From: Paracidovorax avenae ATCC 19860
GTDB taxonomy: Bacteria > Pseudomonadota > Gammaproteobacteria > Burkholderiales > Burkholderiaceae_C
DNA length: 64,000 bases
Assembly: GCF_000176855.2 (NCBI RefSeq)
Contig: NC_015138.1
Span: 2,976,001 to 3,040,000 of the forward strand
Direction: 5' to 3'
Shown: positions 49,600 through 59,029 of the stretch, piece by piece
Position numbering within the stretch: the first letter of the stretch is position 1
How the letters are laid out: each line of letters opens with the position of its first letter
Program-made: the position numbers and the translations under genes
Notes under the pieces: generated by a model
The model's database searches: none
What the model saw: the letters and a program-made list of their open reading frames with translations, nothing else
Told to the model about the DNA's origin: nothing

Positions 49600-50781
49600 T
49601 CAGCGGCTGGCCGCGGGCGCGGGGGACGATGCGGGTACACTCGCGGATGCGGCTGCCGCGCCGGGCACCGCCCAGTTGCGCGGCTGCACTTCCGCGCCGC
49701 CGGTCAGGCGCTCCGCACCCACCACCACCACCTGCTGCCCTTCCTGCAGCCCGGCCGCGATGCGGTAGCGCCGGTCCACCAGTTCACCCAGCTGCACCGG
49801 CACCGCATGCGCGCGCCGCTGTGCATCGACCACCCAGACGCTGGCCTGACCGCCCGTGCGCACCACCGCCTGCTGCGGCACCGTGAGCGCCCGGGCATAG
49901 GCCGCCCGCGGCACGCGCGCCTGCACGAACATGCCGGGCAGCAGGCGCCGCTGCGGGTTGTCTACCAGGATGCGCAGCAGCACCTCGCCGGTGCCGGCAT
50001 CCACCGTGATGCCGGAAAACAGCATGCGCCCCTGCATCCCGAAGGGTTCGCCGTCACCGCGCAGGATCTGCACCGCGGCCTCCTGCACACCGCCCTCCGG
50101 CCCCGCCGCCGCCCGCAGGCCGTCCAGCGCCGACGCCGGCTGGCGCACGTCCACGTACACCTGCCCGATCTGGTGGATGCGCGCCATGGGCGAGGCATCG
50201 GTGGGCGAGACCAGCGCGCCTTCCGTCACCAGCGCCTGGTCCACCCGCCCCGCGATCGGCGCCTCCACCGTCGCGAACCGCAGGTCCAGCCGCCGGCGCG
50301 CGAGCGTGGCGCGGGCCTGCGCCACCTCGGCTGCGGCCTGGTCGCGCTGCGAGACCGCGTCGTCGTAGGCCTGCCGGCTCACGGCATCGGCCTGCACCAG
50401 CGGCTCCAGCCGTCCGGCCTGCAGGCGCGCCCGGGCCCAGGCCGCCTGCGCGCGCTGCAGCGCCGCCTCCGCCAGGTCGGCATCGGCCTGGAACGGCGCG
50501 GGGTTGATCCGGAAGAGCGGTGCGCCCTGCCGGATCTCCGCGCCCTGCTCGAACAGCCGGCGCTGCACGATGCCCCCGACCTGCGGCCGGATCTCCGCCG
50601 TGCGCACCGCGGCCACGCGGCCGGGCAGGTCGTCGGCCACCACGAGATCGCCGGGCACCAGCGTGGCCACGGACACCTGCGCCGGCGGCGCGGGGGCGTC
50701 CTGCGCCTCGTCGGTGCCGCAGCCCGCCAATACCAGCGCCGCCGCCATCATCGCGGCCTGCCGCCGTCGGGGGGTGTGCAT
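49600..50781 (-). CDS. RND efflux periplasmic adaptor (AcrA/MexA family)
   Basis: 393 residues. Signal peptide with lipobox VLAGC. Adaptor layout: VRTAEIRPQVGGIVQRRLFEQGAEIRQGAPLFRINPAPF (lipoyl half), helical hairpin about 95-165, second lipoyl half with FATVEAPIAGRVDQAL, beta-barrel domain, and an Ala/Ser/Pro tail. First gene of the operon, 15 bp before the RND gene. Divergent from the two-component genes. Confidence 0.94.
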   Translation of the reverse strand: MHTPRRRQAAMMAAALVLAGCGTDEAQDAPAPPAQVSVATLVPGDLVVADDLPGRVAAVRTAEIRPQVGGIVQRRLFEQGAEIRQGAPLFRINPAPFQADADLAEAALQRAQAAWARARLQAGRLEPLVQADAVSRQAYDDAVSQRDQAAAEVAQARATLARRRLDLRFATVEAPIAGRVDQALVTEGALVSPTDASPMARIHQIGQVYVDVRQPASALDGLRAAAGPEGGVQEAAVQILRGDGEPFGMQGRMLFSGITVDAGTGEVLLRILVDNPQRRLLPGMFVQARVPRAAYARALTVPQQAVVRTGGQASVWVVDAQRRAHAVPVQLGELVDRRYRIAAGLQEGQQVVVVGAERLTGGAEVQPRNWAVPGAAAASASVPASSPAPAASR

Positions 50782-50864
50782 ATCCAGGGAATCCTTCGCG
50801 TGCGAAAAAGGCGCTACTGTGGCGTCCCACGGCTGCGAAGGATTGGGCATTGTGTGGAGATGCG

Positions 50865-51638
50865 ATGGAGCCGGAAAATCTCGGTAGAGTGCGCTGCGTG
50901 TCGATCCCACCCCACCGCATCTTCCGGGAATCCGCGTCCCAGGCGCTCGTGCTCATCGCGGAGGACGAACCCGAAATCGCCGAGATCCTCGCCGCCTACC
51001 TGGCACGCGACGGCCTGCAGACCGTGCATGCGCCGGACGGCCAGGCCGCGCTCGCGATGCACCAGGCACTCAAGCCCGACCTCGTCCTGCTCGACGTGCA
51101 GATGCCCCGCGTGGACGGCTGGAAGGTGCTCAGCGAAATCCGCCACCGCGGCGACACGCCCGTGGTCATGCTGACGGCCATGGACCAGGACATCGACAAG
51201 CTCATGGGCCTGCGCATCGGCGCGGACGACTACGTGGTCAAGCCCTTCAACGCCGCCGAGGTCGTGGCCCGCGTGCAGGCAGTGCTGCGCCGCAGCCGTG
51301 GCGCCGGGGGCGGCGCGAACGCCCAGGCGGTGCTGCGCGCCGGCATCTTCCAGATCGACCCCGAGACCCACGAGGCCAGCGTGCACCTGGACGGGCAGCG
51401 CCACCTGCTGGACCTGACGCTCACCGAATTCAAGCTGCTCGCCTGCCTCATGCGCTCGCCCCGCCGCGTCTTCACCCGGCTCGAACTGCTGGAAGCCTGC
51501 CTGCCCGAGGGCGACACCCTGGAGCGCACGGTGGACAGCCACATCAGCAAGCTGCGCAAGAAGCTGGAGCCGCTGGGCGTGGAGGGCCTTCCCGTCAGCG
51601 TGCGCGGCGTGGGCTATCGCCTCGGGAGCGGCGAATGA
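50865..51638 (+). CDS. OmpR/BaeR-type response regulator
   Basis: 257 residues with this start. Receiver: acidic pair in LIAEDEPEIAEIL, phospho-Asp in LVLLDVQMPRVDGW, Lys in DDYVVKPFNAAEV. Winged helix: LTEFKLLACLMRSPRRVFTRLELLEACL and TVDSHISKLRKKLE, VRGVGYRLG. The ATG at 50865 has GGAG at the right distance; a GTG at 50898 is an alternative. Divergent from the pump operon across 83 bp, so it likely activates it, and overlaps the sensor gene by four bases. Confidence 0.93.
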   Translation: MEPENLGRVRCVSIPPHRIFRESASQALVLIAEDEPEIAEILAAYLARDGLQTVHAPDGQAALAMHQALKPDLVLLDVQMPRVDGWKVLSEIRHRGDTPVVMLTAMDQDIDKLMGLRIGADDYVVKPFNAAEVVARVQAVLRRSRGAGGGANAQAVLRAGIFQIDPETHEASVHLDGQRHLLDLTLTEFKLLACLMRSPRRVFTRLELLEACLPEGDTLERTVDSHISKLRKKLEPLGVEGLPVSVRGVGYRLGSGE

Positions 51639-52693
51639 GCAGTTCTCCCGGCCTGCGCCGGCAGGTGATGCTGTCGCTGGGTGTCATGGCACTGGGCATC
51701 ATCCTGATCTCGATGATCGGCTCGTACGGCTTCTACGCCGTGCTCATGGCCTATTCGCCGTCCAGCATTTCCGAGACCTGGGTGCCGTCGCGGGTGGAAC
51801 TGGCCTGGATGCTGGCCACCCTGCTCGCCGCGCTGGCCATCGCCATCGCCGTCGCCGTGCGGCTCTCGCGCCGCATCCTCACGCCGCTGAACGCGGTGGC
51901 CGAGAGCCTGCGCAAGGTGGCCCAGGGCGACCTGCAGGCCCGCGCCGCCACGGACGACCACTCCATGGGCGAGACCGCCCAGCTGGTGCGCGACTTCAAC
52001 GCCATGGCCGAACGCCTGCAGGCCATGGAGAAGCAGCGCACCTTCTGGAACGCCGCCATCGCCCACGAACTGCGCACCCCCGTCACCATCCTGCACGGGC
52101 GCCTGCAGGGACTGACGGAAGGCGTGTTCGAGCCGCGGCCCGAACTGTTCCAGGGCCTGCTGCGGCACGTGCAGGGCCTGAGCAGGCTGATCGAAGACCT
52201 GCGCATGCTGGGCCTGCGCGACAGCGGGCACCTGGAGCTGGAGCAGATGCAGGCGGACCTCGCGCAGGAAGTCGCCTCCGTCGTGCATGCCTTCGGGCCC
52301 GACCTGCATGCGCGCGGCTTCACCGTGCAGGCCGACATCGCAGCGCCCTGCACCGTGACCTGCGACCCGGTGCGCATCCGCCAGGCCCTGATCGCCCTGC
52401 TGGAGAACGTGCGCAAGCATGCCGACCCGGGCCTGGTGCGCATCCACGCCCGCGTGGCGGACGGCCAGTGCCACCTCGGCGTGGAGGACGAGGGCCCGGG
52501 CATGACCGATGAACTCGCCGCCCAGGTCTTCGAGGCCTTCCACCGCGGGGACCCCACCCGCCCGCAGCAGGCCGGCGGCAGCGGCCTGGGCCTGGCCGTG
52601 GTCAAGGCCATCGCGGAGGCCCATGGCGGCCACGCCACCTGCCAGGCCGCGCCCGGCGGAGGCTCCGTGCTCTCCCTGCACTGGCCCACGTGA
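51635..52693 (+). CDS. BaeS-type sensor histidine kinase
   Basis: 352 residues. Two membrane helices (about 10-38 and 57-75) flank a very short periplasmic loop of about 20 residues, so sensing is probably in or near the membrane. HAMP at about 76-128, HisKA His in NAAIAHELRTPVTILHGRLQG, HATPase with NVRKHADPG, EDEGPGM and GSGLGLAVVKAIAEAHGG. Partner of the overlapping regulator and probably the control of the adjacent RND pump. Confidence 0.93.
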   Translation: MSSSPGLRRQVMLSLGVMALGIILISMIGSYGFYAVLMAYSPSSISETWVPSRVELAWMLATLLAALAIAIAVAVRLSRRILTPLNAVAESLRKVAQGDLQARAATDDHSMGETAQLVRDFNAMAERLQAMEKQRTFWNAAIAHELRTPVTILHGRLQGLTEGVFEPRPELFQGLLRHVQGLSRLIEDLRMLGLRDSGHLELEQMQADLAQEVASVVHAFGPDLHARGFTVQADIAAPCTVTCDPVRIRQALIALLENVRKHADPGLVRIHARVADGQCHLGVEDEGPGMTDELAAQVFEAFHRGDPTRPQQAGGSGLGLAVVKAIAEAHGGHATCQAAPGGGSVLSLHWPT

Positions 52694-52740
52694 AAGTAGC
52701 GCTAGAATCCAGCCCGTCGTGCGCCGCAATGGCGCCACGC

Positions 52741-52814
52741 GCGGGTGTAGTTCAATGGTAGAACGGCAGCTTCCCAAGCTTCATACGAGGGTTCGATTCC
52801 CTTCACCCGCTCCA
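52741..52814 (+). tRNA. tRNA-Gly (anticodon CCC)
   Basis: 74 bases with encoded CCA. Acceptor GCGGGTG pairs with CACCCGC; D-arm GTTCAATGGTAGAAC; anticodon loop TTCCCAA; T-arm GAGGGTTCGATTCCCTT. It closely follows the E. coli glyU pattern. One position in the anticodon stem (C opposite T) is unpaired. The convergent MFS reading frame runs 34 bases into it on the other strand. Confidence 0.95.
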
Positions 52815-54373
52815 GTTTTCCTCCTCCCTTCCGCGGGCGCACTGCCCTCCTGCCGCAGGCCGCCCCGCCCCAGGCAGGCCCACACGGCCAGCGCCGTCAC
52901 GGCCGTCACCACCGCCAGGCCCTGCGCCAGCCGCGCGAACGCCGCTTCATAAGCTTCCACCAGCGCGTGCGGGGCCACCGCCGGCACCAGGGCCATCGCA
53001 TCCTCCAGCCGCCCCGCCCCCAGCAACTGCGCCACCGGCAGGCCTTCTGCGGCGCCGGGCAGCCGGGCCTGGATCAGCCCCGCCAGCACGGAGCCGACCA
53101 CTGCCAGCGCCACGCCCTCCCCCGCCACGCGCGTGGTGCTGAAAATCCCCGCCGCCATGCCCGCACGCTCAGGCGGCACCACGCTGACGGCGAGCCCATC
53201 CATCAATCCCCAGGGCAGGCTGATGCCCGCACCGATCACCACCATCGCCGGCAGGGCCTGCAGCCCCGTCCGCGCCGCCGCCAGCCACAGCAGCCCGGCC
53301 GCGCAGGCCAGCAGGCCCACGCCGCACAGCACGGCCGGCGGCCACCGGCGCGCCAGCCGCCCGGCCGCGAGCGGCAGCACCAGCAGCGGCGCAGAAAGGG
53401 CCGCCATCATCCACCCCGCTCGGCCCGCGCCCATCCCTTCGATGCCTGCGAAACGCATCGGCAGCAGCACCAGCAACACGACGAAGGCATAGGCCGGCGC
53501 AGCGGCCAGCAACTGGATGCCGAGGAAGCGGCGGTAGCGCAGCAACGACAGATCCAGCAACGGCGCGGGGCTCCGCCGCTCGATGTGCGCGAAGACGGCG
53601 AACAGCAGCCCTGCCACCGCCAGGCCGCCGATCACACGGGGCTCCGCCCATCCCGCCTGCGCCGCCGCCAGCACGGCGCAGGTCAGCACGCTGAGCGCCA
53701 GCGTGAACGCCACCGCGCCGCCCGTATCGAAGGCGTGCGCTGCAGGCGCCCGCGTTTCCCGCAACGCGCCCCGGCCCAGCCACACCGCCACCCCCATCAC
53801 CCCCATCACCAGCCCGAAAATCGCCCGCCACCCGAACGCCCCCGCCAGCGCGCCGGCCGTGACCGGCCCCAGCACCAGCCCGATGCCGAACGCCGTGCCC
53901 AGCCAGCTGAACGCGCGGGTGCGGGCATCGCCCTCGAACTCCTGGGCCAGCGCAGCGGCACCGCCCGCGAACACCGCCGCCCCCGCCAGCCCCTGCAGGC
54001 CGCGCAGCACGTTGAACACCGCCATGCCCGTGGCGAACGGCAGCGCCGCCGACGCCACGAGGAACAGCCACGCCCCCGCCATGAACACCCGGCGCCGCCC
54101 CATGCGGTCCGCCAGCGCCCCGGCCGCCAGCAGGCAACTGCCGAAGGCCAGCATGAACGCATTCGTTACCCAGGCCAGCGACGCGGCGGACGCATGCAGC
54201 GTATCGGCGATGCCGCCCAGCGCCACGGCCGGCCCCGTGAACACCATCGGCATCGTCGCCGAGGCCATGCAGACGGAGGCGAGCACGCGCAGGCGCCGGC
54301 CGCGGTCCGGATCCGGCGGGTTGCCGGGGGAAGCTGGCGAAATGGTCGGGGTACCGGAGGACAGTAAGGACAT
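52781..54373 (-). CDS. MFS transporter (DHA2-like)
   Basis: 530 residues as drawn, about 14 helices. Motif A in LADRMGRRRVFMAG, motif C-like GLVLGPVTAGALAGAFGWRAIF, typical of drug:H+ antiporters. The start MSLLSSG is preferred over a 44-codon extension. The last eight codons lie in the antisense of tRNA-Gly and the preceding tail is Gly/Arg-rich, so the natural C-terminus has been extended to the first stop inside the tRNA gene. Divergent LysR gene is the likely regulator. Confidence 0.88.
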   Translation of the reverse strand: MSLLSSGTPTISPASPGNPPDPDRGRRLRVLASVCMASATMPMVFTGPAVALGGIADTLHASAASLAWVTNAFMLAFGSCLLAAGALADRMGRRRVFMAGAWLFLVASAALPFATGMAVFNVLRGLQGLAGAAVFAGGAAALAQEFEGDARTRAFSWLGTAFGIGLVLGPVTAGALAGAFGWRAIFGLVMGVMGVAVWLGRGALRETRAPAAHAFDTGGAVAFTLALSVLTCAVLAAAQAGWAEPRVIGGLAVAGLLFAVFAHIERRSPAPLLDLSLLRYRRFLGIQLLAAAPAYAFVVLLVLLPMRFAGIEGMGAGRAGWMMAALSAPLLVLPLAAGRLARRWPPAVLCGVGLLACAAGLLWLAAARTGLQALPAMVVIGAGISLPWGLMDGLAVSVVPPERAGMAAGIFSTTRVAGEGVALAVVGSVLAGLIQARLPGAAEGLPVAQLLGAGRLEDAMALVPAVAPHALVEAYEAAFARLAQGLAVVTAVTALAVWACLGRGGLRQEGSAPAEGRRKTGAGEGNRTLV

Positions 54374-54520
54374 TGTGGAAGAGCGCCCGAAGGCGGCACA
54401 GGAATGCGAAACGGCGAAGACAGGAAGAACGAGGCCACGGCACCAAGAGGTGCCAAGCCCGATGCCGTGAAGATAGAACTTCCGCATTCGGTGAAAAACA
54501 GGCATCGCCTCCGATCAATC

Positions 54521-54535
54521 CGGAAGAAAATTCCG
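54521..54535. promoter_or_regulatory. dyads between MFS and LysR genes
   Basis: CGGAA-GAAAA-TTCCG, a perfect 5+5 dyad, followed at 54541-54558 by AATGCG-CTCCAT-CGCATT, a perfect 6+6 dyad. Both sit just upstream of the LysR start in the 202-bp divergent gap; candidate operators. Confidence 0.4.
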
Positions 54536-54575
54536 CAATCAATGCGCTCCATCGCATTCCTACCGAAACCTCCCC

Positions 54576-55550
54576 ATGGACACCCCCTCCAGCCTCTCCG
54601 CCCTCCTCGCCTTGGTGCGCACCGCGGAGCTGGGCAGCTTCGTCGCGGCGGGCCGCGCGCTCGGCATCTCGGCCTCGGCCGTCGGCAAGGCCGTCGCGAA
54701 GCTGGAGCAGGAACTGGGCGTGCGCCTGCTCCAGCGCAGCACCCGCCGCATCGCCCTGACGGAAGAAGGCCGGCAGTTCCACGAACGCTGCCGCCGCATC
54801 CTGGACGACCTGGACGACGCCCGCGCCATGGTGTCGCAGGCGGCCGCCGCACCACGCGGCCGCCTGCGGGTGAGCGTGCCCATCGTTGCCTACCACCTCC
54901 TCCTGCCCCGGCTGCCGGAGTTCCTGGAGCGCCATCCCCAGGTGGAACTGGACATCGACTTCAACGACCGCATCGTGGACCTGATCGGCGAAGGCGTGGA
55001 CATCGCCATCCGCAGCGGCGACCTGCCCGATTCACGGCTCATGAGCCTGCCCCTGCGGCACTACCGGTCCCTGCTCTGCGCATCGCCCGAGTACCTGGCG
55101 CGGCGCGGCACCCCGGCCGCCGTGGGCGACCTCGCGGACCACGACGGCATTGCGTTCCGCTATCCCAATTCAGGGCAGTGGCTGCCCTGGCCGCTGCCGG
55201 AAACCGGCGGGGCCACCGTGCCAGAAGAGCCGCCCCCACCGCTGTCGATGTCGTCGGCGCCATCGCCATCCCCCCTGCCCCGCCTGCGCCGGGTCCTCGG
55301 GTTCAACAACATGGAGGCCGTGCGCGGCGCGGCGCTGGGCGGCCTGGGGATCGGCTGCATGCCGGATTTCCTGGTGGAGGGGCCTTTGCGGGAAGGGGCA
55401 TTGCGGCAGGTGCTGCCGGATCCGGAGGGGCGACCGGCGGGGCGGTTCCGGGCGGTGTGGCCGACGAGCCGGCAGTTGTCGCCGAAAGTGCGGGTATTTG
55501 TGGATTTTTTGAGGGGGGTTTTGGGATGGAAGGACCCATCAAATCGATAA
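54576..55550 (+). CDS. LysR family transcriptional regulator
   Basis: 324 residues. HTH LLALVRTAELGSFVAAGRALGISASAVGKAVAKLEQELGVRLLQ; effector domain RGRLRVSVPIVAYHLLLPRLPEFL and GVDIAIRSGDLPDSR. A Pro/Ser-rich insertion occurs around 208-235. Divergent from the MFS gene, so likely its regulator. It marks the last ordinary gene before the toxin region. Confidence 0.9.
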   Translation: MDTPSSLSALLALVRTAELGSFVAAGRALGISASAVGKAVAKLEQELGVRLLQRSTRRIALTEEGRQFHERCRRILDDLDDARAMVSQAAAAPRGRLRVSVPIVAYHLLLPRLPEFLERHPQVELDIDFNDRIVDLIGEGVDIAIRSGDLPDSRLMSLPLRHYRSLLCASPEYLARRGTPAAVGDLADHDGIAFRYPNSGQWLPWPLPETGGATVPEEPPPPLSMSSAPSPSPLPRLRRVLGFNNMEAVRGAALGGLGIGCMPDFLVEGPLREGALRQVLPDPEGRPAGRFRAVWPTSRQLSPKVRVFVDFLRGVLGWKDPSNR

Positions 55551-55635
55551 CTTGAATTTGAAAAGCAAGCCGATTACCGTCTGTAGAAGCGGGGCAACTT
55601 CACAAAATTCCGGACAGGCTCGCGTTCTTCAACGG

Positions 55636-56067
55636 TCAAGGCAGCTTCGCCTTGCCAAGACATTCAAAGCGTCCTCCGAAATCAACGAATGGGTCCTTGT
55701 TGATCTTCGTCCTGAACTCCAGCGGAAACAAGGCCTCGACCGAGACACCCGCCATGCCAGGCTGCGTTTCGAGAAAGGCTTTTAACTGCTTCCTTGAGAG
55801 ATCGGCCAAGTTCATATTCACGTGGAATGTGCGCCCTCCGCCGAATAAGCCGAAAGAAAACACGCGCTCGATCCCAACGACGTAGCCGTCGAACGACTTC
55901 CCATCGGGCGCCGTGAACGCAGCTCTGGTCGATAGCGCTCGTTCCGATTCCGGAAGCTCGTTCCCAATCATTACCGGGTGGTAGTGATCGTCTTCGTCGT
56001 CGTAGCGCCAAATCGGACAAGCCGCGAAGTCTGCAGCAGTGGCAACCTTCTTTGCATCAATGGTCAA
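55636..56067 (-). CDS. putative immunity protein of the ParB-like toxin module
   Basis: 143 residues, cytoplasmic, acidic N-terminal half (WRYDDEDDHYHPV). Family not recognised. The start overlaps the toxin reading frame by 11 bases, and it directly follows the toxin tip on the same strand: the standard toxin-immunity order. Lower GC than the flanking LysR gene. Function inferred only from position. Confidence 0.65.
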   Translation of the reverse strand: MTIDAKKVATAADFAACPIWRYDDEDDHYHPVMIGNELPESERALSTRAAFTAPDGKSFDGYVVGIERVFSFGLFGGGRTFHVNMNLADLSRKQLKAFLETQPGMAGVSVEALFPLEFRTKINKDPFVDFGGRFECLGKAKLP

Positions 56068-56503
56068 GTTGAACCCCCTTAATTAGGCCAGGGTCCCGAA
56101 GGATCAATTGTGCCGGTGTCCGCCCAGAACTCGGCGTGATCACGATGTTCTGACCAATGCCGCCAATCGGATCGAATCGGTCAAAGAAGCGCGTTGCGAC
56201 AACCTGATCTTCGAGGCTCATGACCTGGATCGGAACGTCCTTGACACCCGCCAAGTTGAACGCGACGAGACGACGATTGTCGATTGAGAACGGCAGCCCG
56301 TCGTGCATTACGACTTGAAGCGGATCACCGACTTGGTCCACCGTGACCTTCCCGGACCTGAGATCGGACACAAGGCTATCGATTGTGCCTCCCTTAGAGA
56401 AGAACGGGCTTGCATCGGACTGCGTGAAGCGAAGTTTAGCCGGGTCCGCGCGATAGAAGCCTGGAGGGATGTCTACACCGGCGCCGAAGTCAATCAGCCC
56501 AGT
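56057..56503 (-). pseudogene. toxin tip (ParB-like fold) cut off by an in-frame stop
   Basis: Same reading frame as the upstream 56504-59020 segment but separated from it by one TGA at 56504-56506. It encodes about 148 residues beginning TGLIDFGAGVDIPPG. Readable features: AKLRFTQSDASPFF, GTIDSLVSDLRSG, then FSIDNRRLVAFNLAGV, which resembles the DNRRL element of ParB/sulfiredoxin-fold toxin domains, and the tail PSSGRTPAQLILRDPGLIKG. A GTG start at 56371 could give a 104-residue fragment without its front part. Toxin identity is an inference from these motifs and the adjacent immunity gene. Confidence 0.65.
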
Positions 56504-59020
56504 TCAACCGGCGCCCCACGCGGTCCCGGCATTGCCAATCTGCCCAACCCCAACCCCCTCCATAGGCGCACTCGGCGCAAAATCCCGTGCCAGCTGACTA
56601 TCGATCGCAGCCTTCAACTCAGCATTCAGCAGCGATGTCTCACTGCGCGCGACATTGAAGATCCGGGCTCCCGCACCCAGCACCTTGGCCAGGGCAAAGC
56701 CTCCGAATTCGTTTATAGCTGCTTCCGGCAAGCCTTTCGCAGCTTGAACCCACCACTGGCTACCAAGCACGGGATTCATCCCGCCTAGCGTGGACTGCAG
56801 GTAGTTGACGACCGGTGCCTGGCGGGTCACACCATCCCATTGAGAAAGGTACTGGACTGGGCGGCTGCCGTCGTTGGCGGGCGCTAGAAGCTCTGCCTCA
56901 CTCAATCCTCTCGACATCATGCTTTGGTAACGGAACCCCGCACGAATGTCTCTAGCGTCTTGATTGGCCAGAGTGGAGGCCTGCGCGGCTGCTTGACGCG
57001 CAGCCTGTTCGGCGGCGGCTTGCTCACCAATCGCTATGTCATTGCCATAGAGCCTCAACCCCGTCGTGGCAGCCGCCGTGTCCGCGCCGGGCAACATGAT
57101 GGACTGGTCGGCCATGATGCGCCGCGCATTGCCGATGCCGTTGATCTCAAACAGCTGGCCTACGTAGTTGTTGATGGCACGCTGGCTGGCTCCAGTGCCC
57201 AACTGCGAGCGCGCAATCCGCTCCAGCGAACCACCGAAGTCCCCCGCACGCACTGTGCGAAGCGCATCTTCTACTTGGGCCGGCAGTGGCTGCATCTCGA
57301 TGTCACCAGGCATCCGCACCGGATACGCAACCGCGCCTTCACCGTCAGGCGACGCCGCGGTGGGTACCATCTGACGCAGGCCCAGGGGATCAAGAGCATA
57401 TGTCCTTGCCGCAGTGTCCTGTGCAAAGGTGAGCTGCGGCCCACTTGCAGCCGCCAGGCTTTGCCCAAGGGCGTTGCCAAACGCATCGGTCGCCACCTGC
57501 TGCACGCTGACACGCCCGCCCTTCAGCACCGCCGTGGTCATCCCTGCAGCGAAGCCCGACACGGTTCCACGGGCCAACCCCGTCGCGAAATCGCTTCCCC
57601 AACTTCCGAACACGTTGACTTTGTCCAGCGCTCCGCCGACAGAAGCGCCAACTCCAGCACCAATCGCACCTGCCGCCACGGATTTCCAGTCGAAACGCTG
57701 CTGCAGCCCCGTCACCGTGCCTACGCCTTGGGAAATCGTGCCCGAGACGGCCTGCCTGACTGCTGCATTCGCGAAGGCACTGTCCATCTTCGGCAACCAT
57801 CCGGAACTGCCCAGACCGCTCGTGATGCCACTACCCAGTGCACTGAGGGCCACGCTCTTCCAGCTGAAGCCGTCCTGCGTACCAATCAGGTTGCCCACCA
57901 TCTGGCTGGCGATGGAGCCGACAGCCCCCCCTATGGCAGCCGCTGCAATACCTGCTGCTCCGTAGCTGCCCGCAAGGGCGGCCGATCCGACGGCGAACGT
58001 GCCAGCCGTTGTAGCGGTGACCCCTGCAGCAGTCCCGGCGGCTACGCCTGCACCCGTGGTTGTTCCCATCGCACTTAATGCACTCGCAGCAGCACCTGCG
58101 GTGTAGATCGTCACCACAATTGCCACGACGATCATGATGATCGCGCCGACTCCCCCGCATCCGCCTCCATTCGCCGGCACCGGCAACACCGGATCCATGC
58201 TCCCCATCGCCTGGCTCGGGTCATACGGCTGGAACGTCTCCACGCTGTTCGCATTCAGCGCCAGCTTGGGCACCGTCAGCGTCTGCCCCGCCGTCAGGGC
58301 CCCGTCGCCCGACACCGCCAGGCTGTTGGCGTCCGCGATGCGCCACCACAGGCTCGCGTCGCCCAGCACGTTGCGCGCGATGTCCTTGAGCGTCTCGCCG
58401 CCCACCACCGTGTAGGCCACCGGGTCCAGGCTCTTGTGGCGCGGGCGGATCTGCGCGGCCTGCAGGCGGAAGTCCGCCGTGTCCACGTATGCCGGGTTGT
58501 TGGTCTGGGGCGTGTTCTCCTCCTGAGTGGGCGCGTCACCGTAGCGCGCCAGCACTTCGCCGTTGGCGACCAGCTGGCGCTGCACATGGCCGGGGGTCAG
58601 GGCGCTGCCCGTCACCCCGCCCTGGTAGCCCGAGGCCGGGTTGGCGATGCTGCTGTTTACCTCGCCCTGCGCGTTGAACCCGCCCTGGCTCACGAACACC
58701 GCCGTGCCGTTGGCGTCGTTCACGAACGTGCGGTCGTAGCGTGCGTCGTTGCTCGTGGCCTGCGTCGCCTGGTTCGTCAGCGCCGCCGCCAGGCTTCCGT
58801 CCGGGGCCTGCGCCGCGCTGCCCGTCACCTTCGGCTGGCGGATGCCCACCACGAAGCCGTTGGCGTCGCGCTGCGTGATCGTGCCCACCACGTCGCCGCC
58901 GCGGCGCGTGAGGGCCGCGCTCTGCTGCCAGCTGTAATAGGCGCCCGCCTCTATCTGCGCTTGCGCTTCGACCCAACCTGTCCCTTCAGCGCTGCGGCGC
59001 GCCGCCGGGACAGGAGCTCC
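56504..59020 (-). pseudogene. orphan YD-repeat/LysM polymorphic toxin module, truncated
   Basis: About 838 residues of the C-terminal part of a large Rhs-like surface toxin. Front: YD-type core remains (YYSWQQSAALTRRGGDVVG, ITQRDANGFVVGI, ARYDRTFVNDANGTAVFV). Middle: LysM-like domain (YTVVGGETLKDIARNVLGDASLWWRIADAN, ending TLTVPK). Then a Gly/Ala-rich hydrophobic stretch with two WKSVA repeats, and a pre-toxin linker. It has no own start: stops TGA and TAA stand just upstream at 59021-59029, next to an IS5 insertion, and a TGA ends it at 56504. A GTG at 58891 is the first possible start. Looks like a displaced toxin tip cassette. Confidence 0.75.
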
Positions 59021-59029
59021 TCAACATTA

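Noticed and set aside
47260..51174. 1304-codon open frame on the plus strand
   Set aside because: It is the antisense of the RND and adaptor genes, with composition forced by high GC at third positions; the minus-strand proteins have unmistakable family motifs.
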